From contig NZHH01000062.1 in the NCBI GenBank assembly GCA_002691245.1, forward strand, positions 1 through 17,165: a DNA stretch of 17,165 bases. The letters are read 5' to 3'. The notes below the pieces were generated by a model. The model worked only from the letters and a program-made list of their open reading frames with translations, did not search any database and was not told the DNA's origin. This document shows positions 8,069 to 14,939 of the stretch, in pieces. Each line of letters starts with the position of its first letter. The first letter of the stretch is position 1. The DNA comes from Methylaequor sp002691245. GTDB lineage: Bacteria; Pseudomonadota; Alphaproteobacteria; Methylaequorales; Methylaequoraceae. Both the position numbers and the translations under genes were made by a program.

Positions 8069-8136
8069 TAATATAGTTAAATATTTTAAAAATTACATCT
8101 TAGTTTAATATAGTTAAGTATTTTAAAAATTACATC
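8069..8136. repeat. Near-perfect direct repeat (2 x 31 bp, period 37) upstream of nuoA
   Basis: Copy 1 (8069-8099) and copy 2 (8106-8136) are identical at 30 of 31 bases; the only difference is A at 8081 against G at 8118. A six-base spacer separates them. The block fills the gap between nuoA and the upstream secreted-protein gene, and copy 2 enters that gene's stop codon. On the minus strand each copy contains TATATT, one mismatch from the -10 consensus, so the duplication may have doubled a weak promoter. Recent slippage or duplication is the simplest origin. Confidence 0.85.
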
Positions 8137-9244
8137 AATTGTTCATAATTTCATAAACTCTATCAATACTTTCTTTAAAAATAGGATAATCTGTTGAATT
8201 TTTAAGTGTATTTGTTGTAATTGATTTAATTGTATTAGATAAAAAATCACAACCCACCATTTTTTCTCTTCCTTTATAGTGATACCACAAACCACCTTCA
8301 CCAACTTTACAAAATGAGTTTTCATCTATATACACCTGCTTTAACTGAATAATTTTTGCATTAAATCCAAGAGACCTTAGCACATTCAACGCAAGAGGAA
8401 CATTAAGTAAAGGCACTTCATATATTCTTGAAGTACTTGAAATTACTATCGTCTCATTACTACCTAATAGACCTTTTTTAGAATAAGGAACAAAAATAAA
8501 TAATTCTCTTTGACTGTTGTCCATTATTCTTCCACCTAAAAGAGAAAAAGCTAAAAGCTTAGATTCCGCAACGTCAGCAACGCTAACCATAGAATTCTCT
8601 CCAAAAAACAATGTTCTAACCTCTTGAGGTAATAAAGACTCAATAATATTTTGCTGATATCCATAATCATCATACAAAGATTTTATAGCCATGTCTAAAG
8701 ACATAGGAGATGGAACTATTTGAGTTCTAATAAACTCCTGAGCAATGTTATTTTGCTTATTCACTGCAGTTGCATATAACCTAAGAATTTTATCAAAAGA
8801 AATTTCATAATATCCAAGAATTTGATCACCAAATAGTGTAAAAAATTCGCATTTTTCAGGATGTTTTAAAAGAATTTTAGATGATCTATCAAGAAGTGAT
8901 GCAAGAGTGGCACCTCCAAGGCTTGCAAATTTATCAATATCTATTTTTACAGTTCTTTCATCTTTAAGTTGTAAGGAATAAAATCTTATCCCTTTGTGTT
9001 TAATTTCTTCATCAGTCAAGGGAGGGCCAGACTCAAATTCTTTGGAAGTTGGGTTAAACTTTCTCAATTTAAAATTTAATAGTGTTATTAATTCTGAATC
9101 TTTGGATAAAGCACATTCAAGGTCTTCATCAATTTGTTTTAAAGCATTGGGTTGAGAAAAGTCTATATCGTCATCATCTTCTTCCTGAGAAAACAAAGGG
9201 AAAGAAAAAAAAATAAATATCAAAAGTAAAGATCTATAAAACAT
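8135..9244 (-). CDS. Secreted protein of unknown function (369 residues)
   Basis: I do not recognise this family. The N-terminus is a clear signal peptide: Met-Phe-Tyr-Arg, a hydrophobic core at about residues 5-18, and a likely cut near Ser19-Gln20. There is no lipobox Cys, so the mature protein is probably periplasmic or exported. An acidic run (EEDDDDID, residues 21-28) follows at once. The mature part has four cysteines (44, 132, 312, 332), which could form two disulfides. It has no transmembrane helix after the signal, no repeats and no motif of a known enzyme. The middle part (about 100-300) looks like a mixed alpha/beta globular domain, with a GLW-Tyr-His-Tyr-Lys-Gly stretch near 318-325. 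It lies between tRNA-Asp and nuoA, where relatives usually have no such gene. Base use matches the neighbours. The ATG at 9244 has TATAAT just upstream (9253-9258). Confidence 0.85.
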   Translation of the reverse strand: MFYRSLLLIFIFFSFPLFSQEEDDDDIDFSQPNALKQIDEDLECALSKDSELITLLNFKLRKFNPTSKEFESGPPLTDEEIKHKGIRFYSLQLKDERTVKIDIDKFASLGGATLASLLDRSSKILLKHPEKCEFFTLFGDQILGYYEISFDKILRLYATAVNKQNNIAQEFIRTQIVPSPMSLDMAIKSLYDDYGYQQNIIESLLPQEVRTLFFGENSMVSVADVAESKLLAFSLLGGRIMDNSQRELFIFVPYSKKGLLGSNETIVISSTSRIYEVPLLNVPLALNVLRSLGFNAKIIQLKQVYIDENSFCKVGEGGLWYHYKGREKMVGCDFLSNTIKSITTNTLKNSTDYPIFKESIDRVYEIMNN

Positions 9245-9294
9245 TTATATAAATTATAATAACATTTATTTAATTTTATAGACCTAAATATNNN

Positions 9295-9371
9295 TGGCGG
9301 GAGTGACGGGACTCGAACCCGCGGCCTCCTGCGTGACAGGCAGGCGTTCTANCCAACTGAACTACACCCCC
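9295..9371 (-). tRNA. tRNA-Asp (anticodon GTC)
   Basis: The minus strand folds as a full cloverleaf: acceptor GGGGGTG with CACTCCC (one G-U pair), D stem GTTC/GAAC, anticodon stem CCTGC/GCAGG, loop CTGTCAC with GTC at 9335-9337, T stem GCGGG/CCCGT with loop TTCGAGT, discriminator G, and an encoded CCA at 9295-9297. One ambiguous base (9352) falls in the D loop. It is four bases downstream of tRNA-Val and surely co-transcribed with it. Confidence 0.97.
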
Positions 9372-9375
9372 AGAN

Positions 9376-9451
9376 TGGTGGGCGGTGAGAGGATCGAACT
9401 CCCGACATCCACGGTGTAAACGTGGCGCTCTCCCAGCTGAGCTAACCGCCC
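9376..9451 (-). tRNA. tRNA-Val (anticodon TAC)
   Basis: The minus strand gives a full cloverleaf: acceptor GGGCGGT with ACCGCCC, D arm GCTC/GAGC, anticodon stem CCACG/CGTGG, loop TTTACAC with TAC at 9416-9418, T stem GGGAG/CTCTC with loop TTCGATC, discriminator A and an encoded CCA at 9376-9378. The tRNA-Val then tRNA-Asp pair between the HU gene and nuoA is a conserved alphaproteobacterial arrangement. Confidence 0.97.
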
Positions 9452-9463
9452 ATAATAAATTTG

Positions 9464-9492
9464 TTTATAATTTATTTTGATTTATTTTTAAA
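9464..9492 (-). promoter_or_regulatory. Possible promoter of the tRNA-Val/tRNA-Asp unit
   Basis: On the minus strand TATAAA (9464-9469, five of six to consensus) lies 17 bases after TTTAAA (9487-9492, four of six). Transcription would begin near 9457, about six bases before tRNA-Val. In such AT-rich DNA, matches of this quality arise by chance, so this rests mainly on its position. The rest of the 101-base divergent gap (9452-9552) shows no hairpin or convincing promoter for the plus-strand gene. Confidence 0.3.
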
Positions 9493-9552
9493 CAATTAAT
9501 TTTTAATGTTTAAATTAATTATTTGAATTAACTGTAAAATTATTAAAAGTGA

Positions 9553-10215
9553 ATGAAAACAAAAATAAACTCTTTAAATCAAAATATTATTAAATGTATG
9601 AAATGTAAAAGATTAGTTGATTTCAGAGAAAAAGTTGCTGAACAAAAAACAAAAAGATTTATTAATGAGGATTACTGGGGTAAACCTGTAATTGGTTTTG
9701 GAGATATTAAAGCAAAAATTATTATTTTAGGTTTGGCTCCTGCCGCGCATGGAGGAAATAGGACTGGAAGAGTTTTTACTGGAGATAGATCAGCTGATTT
9801 TTTGTTTAGGTGCATGTATAAAGCAAATTTAGCTAATCAATCTAATTCTAAACATATGAATGATGGACTTATTCTTAAAAACGTTTATATGACACCCGTT
9901 TTAAAATGTGTTCCACCTAATGACAAACCTAAGCAAAATGAACTTAAAAATTGTTTTAATTTTTTGACAAAAGAAATTAATTACCTCAAAAATGCCCAAA
10001 TATTACTTGCTTTAGGTAAAGTTGCATTTGATGCATGTTTAAAATTATTTAATTGTAAGAAATCGGAGAATGTATTTGCCCACGGAATGTCATATCCAGT
10101 GGGAAAGAACTTGACTTTATTTGCATGTTATCATCCTAGTCCAAGAAACGTTAATACTGGAAGGATCAATGAAGAAATGATGCTTAAAGTTTTAAAAAAA
10201 GTAAAAAGAAGTTAA
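9553..10215 (+). CDS. Uracil-DNA glycosylase, family 5 (UDGb type), iron-sulfur
   Basis: The 220-residue protein belongs to the uracil-DNA glycosylase superfamily and should remove uracil, and probably other deaminated bases, from DNA in base-excision repair. Four cysteines placed as the [4Fe-4S] ligands of families 4 and 5 are Cys15, Cys18, Cys119 and Cys134. Motif A reads GLAPAAHGGNRTGR (60-73), which lacks the acidic or amide residue of families 1 and 4 and is typical of family 5. The second motif is HPSPRNVNTGR (194-204) with the conserved His194. It is the only plus-strand gene in the window, converges on the HU gene, and ends in an intrinsic terminator. The ATG is chosen because Cys15 is needed. 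No clear ribosome-binding site is seen apart from AAAAGTGA. Confidence 0.93.
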   Translation: MKTKINSLNQNIIKCMKCKRLVDFREKVAEQKTKRFINEDYWGKPVIGFGDIKAKIIILGLAPAAHGGNRTGRVFTGDRSADFLFRCMYKANLANQSNSKHMNDGLILKNVYMTPVLKCVPPNDKPKQNELKNCFNFLTKEINYLKNAQILLALGKVAFDACLKLFNCKKSENVFAHGMSYPVGKNLTLFACYHPSPRNVNTGRINEEMMLKVLKKVKRS

Positions 10216-10247
10216 ATCACATCTCCCAAAAAAAGATGTGATTTTTT
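10214..10247 (+). terminator. Intrinsic terminator after the uracil-DNA glycosylase gene
   Basis: An 11-base perfect stem (10214-10224 with 10234-10244, AAATCACATCT and its complement) around a nine-base loop runs into a T-tract (10242-10247). It overlaps the stop codon of the plus-strand gene and lies five bases before the HU stop. The loop is A-rich on the plus strand, so it gives only a weak T-tract in the other direction and may stop HU transcripts less efficiently. Confidence 0.85.
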
Positions 10248-10251
10248 ATGT

Positions 10252-10524
10252 TTAATTGAGTGTTTCTTTTAAGCTTTTACCTGGTCTAAACTTAGGTACA
10301 TTTGCCGCAGGGATATTAATTGCAGCACCAGTTTGTGGATTTCGTCCGGTGGTTGCCTTTCTTTTTGTAACTAGAAAAGTACCAAACCCAACTAATCTTA
10401 TGTCTCCTCCACCTTTTAATTCAGAAGTTATGGTATCGAAAACAGCATCAACAGCTTTCGCACTGTCAGTTTTACTTAAACCAGTATGGTCTGAAACTTT
10501 GTTTACTAGATCGTTTTTATTCAC
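10252..10524 (-). CDS. hupB: DNA-binding protein HU, GTG start
   Basis: HU is a small histone-like protein that binds and bends DNA as a dimer and compacts the nucleoid. This copy is the usual 90 residues. It has GFGTF at 46-50 and the DNA-binding arm motif GRNPQTG at 60-66, where Pro63 is the DNA-intercalating proline, then NVPKFRPGK near the end. The start codon is GTG (10524-10522), supported by a strong AAGGGGG ribosome-binding site six bases upstream. The gene follows lon after an 89-base gap, as in other alphaproteobacteria, and probably has its own promoter. HU and not IHF is favoured by the lon neighbourhood and overall sequence. Confidence 0.96.
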   Translation of the reverse strand: MNKNDLVNKVSDHTGLSKTDSAKAVDAVFDTITSELKGGGDIRLVGFGTFLVTKRKATTGRNPQTGAAINIPAANVPKFRPGKSLKETLN

Positions 10525-10577
10525 TCTAGACCCCCTTTTTAAAAATTATAAGAAGTATAAATTAATATACATTTTCA

Positions 10578-10605
10578 ATATTATATGAAGATGAGGCCTA
10601 GTCAA
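10578..10605 (-). promoter_or_regulatory. Possible promoter of the HU gene
   Basis: Between the lon stop and the HU start the minus strand has TTGACT (10600-10605, five of six to the -35 consensus), then 16 bases, then TAATAT (10578-10583), with a perfect TATAAT overlapping two bases away (10580-10585). A separate promoter would fit the high HU levels cells need. The -10 spacing is ambiguous, so confidence is moderate. No terminator hairpin for lon is visible in this gap. Confidence 0.4.
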
Positions 10606-10613
10606 ACACAATT

Positions 10614-13016
10614 TTAATGTCTTAGTGTATTTTCCTTAGGATTCATTGGTTTATCCGATAACCCTATTTTTTTTTGTTTAGGTTTTTTGTAAGGAGATAT
10701 TTTTGATGTGAAAGCTTTTTTTATGATTTCGTTAGCACTTTCAACGAAATGTATTTCTATGTTGTTGACTATTTCTTTTTCGTCAATTTCTGTTAGATCC
10801 TTCTTGTTATCCTTTGGAATTATGACTTCTTTAATCCCACCTCTTACAGCTGCTAGCAATTTTTCCTTTAAACCTCCTATCGGCAAAACTCTACCTCTAA
10901 GTGTTATTTCTCCGGTCATAGCAATATTATTTTTTATAGAAACACCTGTAAATGCCGATATAATTGATGTAAACATAGCAATTCCAGCGGAGGGCCCGTC
11001 TTTCGGAGTTGCACCTTCTGGAACGTGCACATGAATATCATGTTTTTCAAATAAGTGTGGAGATATTCCAAATTTAGCAGAATTGGAGTGTACGAAACTT
11101 TGAGCAGCTTGAACTGATTCTTTCATTACATCACCAAGTTTACCAGTGTAAATGGCTTTTCCTTTACCAGGCATTATGACAGATTCTATTTGAAGCAGCT
11201 CACCGCCAACTTCTGTCCAAGCTAAACCGGTACAAACGCCTACTAAAGATTTACTCTCAATTTCTCCAAACTTAAATTTTTTGACACCAAGATAATTTTC
11301 AACATTATTTTTAGAAATTGAGAGAGATCTTTTTTTATTCATAATGATATTTTTAAGAGCTTTTCTAATAATTTTTGAAATCTCTCTTTCAAGTGACCTA
11401 ACTCCAGATTCCCTGGTGTAATATCTAATAATGCTCTCAATTGCGGTTTCCGCAACCTTAACTTCTTTCCCTTTAATTCCATTATCATTTAGTTGCTTAG
11501 GTAAAAGATATTTAGTTGCAATATTCTTTTTTTCATTTTCTGTGTATCCTGAGATTCTAATTACTTCCATTCTATCGACTAGAGGTTGAGGAATATTAAG
11601 GGTATTAGCAGTAGTAACAAACATAACATTTGAAAGGTCATAGTCCACTTCAAGGTAATGATCGTTAAAATTTTTATTTTGCTCGGGATCTAAAACTTCA
11701 AGTAAAGCTGAAGATGGGTCACCTCTCCAATCCGCACCGAGCTTATCTACTTCATCGAGCAAGAACAATGGATTGGAGTATTTGGATTTTTTTAAACTCT
11801 GTATGATTTTTCCAGGCATTGAACCAATGTAAGTTCTTCTATGTCCTCTGATTTCAGATTCATCTCTAATTCCGCCTAACGAAACCTTAATAAAAGGTCT
11901 ACCAAGTGCTTTTGCTATTGATTTACCAAGTGAGGTTTTACCAACTCCTGGGGGGCCAACTAGGCAAAGGATTGGACCTTTTGGTTTTTTTACTCTTGAT
12001 TGTACAGCAAGGTATTCAATGATTCTATCTTTCACTTTTTTTAGTCCGTAATGATCTTTGTCTAAGGTTTTAAGAGCTTTCGATAGATTTATATCAACCT
12101 CAACATTTTCATTCCATGGCAAAGAAATTATCCAATCTAAATAGTTTCTTACAACAGTTGCTTCTGCGGACATTGGGCCCATCTGCTTTAGTTTCCTCAC
12201 TTCAGACTTTACTTTTTCCATAGCTTCATCGGAAAGTTTCAGCTTTTTTAATTTATCTTCAATTTCTACTATCTCATCCTTTACGTCTGATGTCTCACCC
12301 AACTCCTTTTGAATTGCCTTTATTTGCTCATTCAAGTAATACTCTTTTTGTGTTTTATCCATCTGCCTTTTAACTCTACCTCTTATTTTCTTTTCAACCT
12401 GAAGAACGCCAATTTCATCATCCATGTAATCAATTATTTTAGTTAACCTGTCCTTAACGGAAACTGTTTCAAGTAGTTGTTGTTTTTCTGATAATTTATT
12501 ACCTAGATGTGCACCCATGGTATCAGCTAGTTTACTGAGATCAGTGATTTGGTTTAAACTGACTAATATTTCAGGGGGAACTTTTCTATTCAATTTTACG
12601 TAATTCTCAAATTGATTGATTGCGGTTCTGGACAAGGCGTTCATTTCTTTGTCTTTAGCTCCAACATCTTGTGGAACAGGATCCAAATATGCCTCAAAAA
12701 ATTCATTATTTTCTGAAAAATGAGATGTTTTTGCTCTCTCGATACCTTCAACTAAAACTTTGACAGTTCCATCTGGCAATCTAAGTAGTTGAAGAATTGA
12801 AGCAATTGTTCCATACGAATATATATCATTTGTTTGAGGCTCATCAACGTTTGCATCTTTTTGAGCGACTAAGAAAATCTCTTTTTCAAATTTTTCTGCA
12901 TAGTCTAATGCTTTAATTGATTTTGACCTTCCAACAAACAGAGGAACAATCATGTTAGGAAATACTACGATGTCTCTTAATGGTAGGACACAAAAAGGAT
13001 CTTTAAAGTTTGTCAT
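10614..13016 (-). CDS. lon: ATP-dependent protease La (Lon)
   Basis: Lon is a cytoplasmic hexameric protease that unfolds and degrades damaged and regulatory proteins. The 800-residue protein has the full LonA layout: N-terminal substrate domain (about 7-200), coiled-coil linker (200-300), AAA+ module with Walker A GPPGVGKT at 354-361 and Walker B LFLLDEVDK at about 417-425, and the protease domain with Ser676 in PKDGPSAG and Lys719 in GGLKEKLLAA, forming the Ser-Lys dyad. The 43-residue spacing equals that of the E. coli enzyme. The last 40 residues are a Lys-rich variable tail. Its ATG overlaps the clpX stop by one base (TAATG), so translation is probably coupled; no clear ribosome-binding site is seen. 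Confidence 0.98.
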   Translation of the reverse strand: MTNFKDPFCVLPLRDIVVFPNMIVPLFVGRSKSIKALDYAEKFEKEIFLVAQKDANVDEPQTNDIYSYGTIASILQLLRLPDGTVKVLVEGIERAKTSHFSENNEFFEAYLDPVPQDVGAKDKEMNALSRTAINQFENYVKLNRKVPPEILVSLNQITDLSKLADTMGAHLGNKLSEKQQLLETVSVKDRLTKIIDYMDDEIGVLQVEKKIRGRVKRQMDKTQKEYYLNEQIKAIQKELGETSDVKDEIVEIEDKLKKLKLSDEAMEKVKSEVRKLKQMGPMSAEATVVRNYLDWIISLPWNENVEVDINLSKALKTLDKDHYGLKKVKDRIIEYLAVQSRVKKPKGPILCLVGPPGVGKTSLGKSIAKALGRPFIKVSLGGIRDESEIRGHRRTYIGSMPGKIIQSLKKSKYSNPLFLLDEVDKLGADWRGDPSSALLEVLDPEQNKNFNDHYLEVDYDLSNVMFVTTANTLNIPQPLVDRMEVIRISGYTENEKKNIATKYLLPKQLNDNGIKGKEVKVAETAIESIIRYYTRESGVRSLEREISKIIRKALKNIIMNKKRSLSISKNNVENYLGVKKFKFGEIESKSLVGVCTGLAWTEVGGELLQIESVIMPGKGKAIYTGKLGDVMKESVQAAQSFVHSNSAKFGISPHLFEKHDIHVHVPEGATPKDGPSAGIAMFTSIISAFTGVSIKNNIAMTGEITLRGRVLPIGGLKEKLLAAVRGGIKEVIIPKDNKKDLTEIDEKEIVNNIEIHFVESANEIIKKAFTSKISPYKKPKQKKIGLSDKPMNPKENTLRH

Positions 13017-14275
13017 TAAGCTTTTTTATTAATAATTTTGTTAGATTTATCATATATGTATAAGGGTTTGGAGCTGCTCTCAATAACTTCTGAGTTTACT
13101 ACAATTTCGTTTACTCCTTCAACACCTGGTAAATTATACATGGTATCTAGTAAAATATTTTCAAGAATAGATCTTAAACCTCTGGCGCCAGTAGTTTTCT
13201 CAATTGCTTTTTTTGCAATCAAAGATAGAGCATCATCAGTAAACTCCAATTTTACGTTTTCAAACGCAAATAACTTTTGATACTGTTTAATCAAAGCATT
13301 TTTTGGTTTTGTTAGAATCTCGATCAGGCTGTTTTCATCTAAATCATCTAAAGTTGCAATAACTGGAAGTCTTCCAACAAACTCTGGAATTAGTCCAAAT
13401 TTTAGAAGATCTTCAGTTTCTAGTTTTTTAAGTATATGACCTATTTCTTTTTCGGATTTATCCTTTACTTCAGCTTCAAATCCGATGCTTGACTTGTCTC
13501 CTCTGGTTGAGATGATTTTATCAATACCAGCAAAAGCACCACCACATATAAATAAAATATTAGTGGTGTCGACTTGAAGAAAATCTTGCTGAGGATGTTT
13601 TCTTCCTCCTTGAGGGGGTACTGATGCTACAGTACCTTCCATTATTTTTAAGAGAGCTTGTTGAACACCTTCACCGGAAACATCTCTTGTAATTGAGGGA
13701 TTATCTGATTTTCTACTTATTTTATCTACCTCGTCAATATAAACAATTCCTCTTTGTGCTCTTTCTACATTATAGTCTGCAGCCTGAAGTAACTTAAGTA
13801 TGATATTTTCTACATCCTCACCCACATATCCTGCCTCAGTAAGTGTTGTTGCATCAGCCATTGTAAAAGGAACATCAATTATTCTGGCCAAGGTTTGGGC
13901 AACTAAAGTTTTTCCAGAACCCGTTGGACCTACCAATAGTATGTTTGATTTTGATAGTTCTACGTCTGAATTAATTGATGCATTATCTATTCTTTTGTAA
14001 TGATTGTGGACAGCAACAGAAAGAATTTTTTTTGCATCATCCTGTCCTACAACATAATCATTTAGTAGGTTATAGAGTTCTTTTGGAGTTTCAACATGGC
14101 CAGATTTAGGAGATGATACTACCTTATTCTCTTCTCTGATGATATCCATGCAGAGTTCTACACATTCATCACAAATGAAAACTGTTGGTCCTGCAATAAG
14201 TTTTCTAACTTCATGCTGACTTTTTCCGCAAAAACTACAAAATAGCGTGTTTTTATTATTTTTTGATTCAACCAT
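13016..14275 (-). CDS. clpX: ATP-dependent Clp protease ATP-binding subunit ClpX
   Basis: ClpX is the AAA+ unfoldase that feeds substrates into ClpP. The protein has 419 residues, the normal length. The N-terminal zinc-binding domain has Cys13, Cys16, Cys35 and Cys38. The AAA+ core shows Walker A GPTGSGKT at 116-123, the pore loop GYVGED at 149-154, Walker B IVYIDEVDK at 177-185, and the RKH loop (GRKH) at 224-227. A conserved GFEAEV stretch at 265-270 precedes the ClpP-binding region. It is 64 bases downstream of clpP; that gap is AT-rich with TATAAT-like matches but no convincing full promoter or hairpin, and there is no clear ribosome-binding site. lon follows with a one-base overlap. Confidence 0.98.
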   Translation of the reverse strand: MVESKNNKNTLFCSFCGKSQHEVRKLIAGPTVFICDECVELCMDIIREENKVVSSPKSGHVETPKELYNLLNDYVVGQDDAKKILSVAVHNHYKRIDNASINSDVELSKSNILLVGPTGSGKTLVAQTLARIIDVPFTMADATTLTEAGYVGEDVENIILKLLQAADYNVERAQRGIVYIDEVDKISRKSDNPSITRDVSGEGVQQALLKIMEGTVASVPPQGGRKHPQQDFLQVDTTNILFICGGAFAGIDKIISTRGDKSSIGFEAEVKDKSEKEIGHILKKLETEDLLKFGLIPEFVGRLPVIATLDDLDENSLIEILTKPKNALIKQYQKLFAFENVKLEFTDDALSLIAKKAIEKTTGARGLRSILENILLDTMYNLPGVEGVNEIVVNSEVIESSSKPLYIYDKSNKIINKKA

Positions 14276-14339
14276 TAATTATTATATAATTATAAAATTA
14301 TTTTAATACTGCAACCTTTATTCCAAAATTAAATTATTA

Positions 14340-14939
14340 TTATTTTTTTAAATCAGGTCTTTCTGAAACAACTTTATCAACAATCCCAAACTTTTTTGCT
14401 TCTTCAGCATTCATGAAATTGTCCCTATCCATCATTTTTTCGATTATATTAAGGGGTTGGCCGGTATGTATTTCGTAAATTTTATTTAAGCTTTTCTTTA
14501 GATTTATTATTTCTTTAGCATGTATTTCAATATCTGAAGCTTGTCCTTGAACACCCCCAGAAGGTTGGTGTGTCATTACTCTAGAATGAGGAAGACAATA
14601 CCTTTTCCCTTTTTTTCCGGCCGTTAATAAAAGCGACCCCATACTCGCAGCCTGACCTATACAAACCGTTGAGACATCTGGTCTTATATATTGCATAGTA
14701 TCATAAATTGCCAATCCAGAAGAAACAACTCCGCCAGGTGAATTTACATACAGAAAAATATCTTTTTTTGGGTCCTCTGACTCTAAGAAAAGGAATTGAG
14801 CACAAATGACACTTGAAACAGCGTCATTAACCTCTCCAGTTAAAAATATAATTCTTTCTTTTAAGAGCCTTGAAAAAATGTCATATGACCTTTCACCTCT
14901 ATTAGTCTGCTCAACTACCATTGGAATTAATGAACTCAT
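14340..14939 (-). CDS. clpP: ATP-dependent Clp protease proteolytic subunit ClpP
   Basis: ClpP is the serine peptidase that forms a double heptameric barrel and degrades proteins unfolded by ClpX or ClpA. The 199-residue protein has the complete catalytic triad: Ser99 in GQAASMGS, His124 in THQPSGG and Asp173 in MDRDNFM, with the same spacing as the E. coli enzyme. The first residues before about 14 may be a propeptide, as in many ClpP proteins. The ATG overlaps the tig stop by four bases (ATGA), which implies coupling to trigger factor. Confidence 0.98.
   Translation of the reverse strand: MSSLIPMVVEQTNRGERSYDIFSRLLKERIIFLTGEVNDAVSSVICAQFLFLESEDPKKDIFLYVNSPGGVVSSGLAIYDTMQYIRPDVSTVCIGQAASMGSLLLTAGKKGKRYCLPHSRVMTHQPSGGVQGQASDIEIHAKEIINLKKSLNKIYEIHTGQPLNIIEKMMDRDNFMNAEEAKKFGIVDKVVSERPDLKK

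Noticed and set aside
8143..8325. A separate 60-residue minus-strand gene
   Set aside because: It is an out-of-frame shadow inside the secreted-protein gene, Lys/Ile/Leu-rich with no start signal.
10256..10588. Plus-strand frame of 110 residues over the HU gene
   Set aside because: It is the antisense shadow of HU; the minus-strand product is an unmistakable HU protein.
10708..11034. Plus-strand frame of 108 residues inside lon
   Set aside because: It is antisense to the conserved protease domain of Lon and has no ribosome-binding site or family features.
14276..14339. A dedicated promoter before clpX
   Set aside because: Several TATAAT-like strings occur, but none has a fair -35 element at 16-18 bases, and such strings are expected by chance in DNA this AT-rich.
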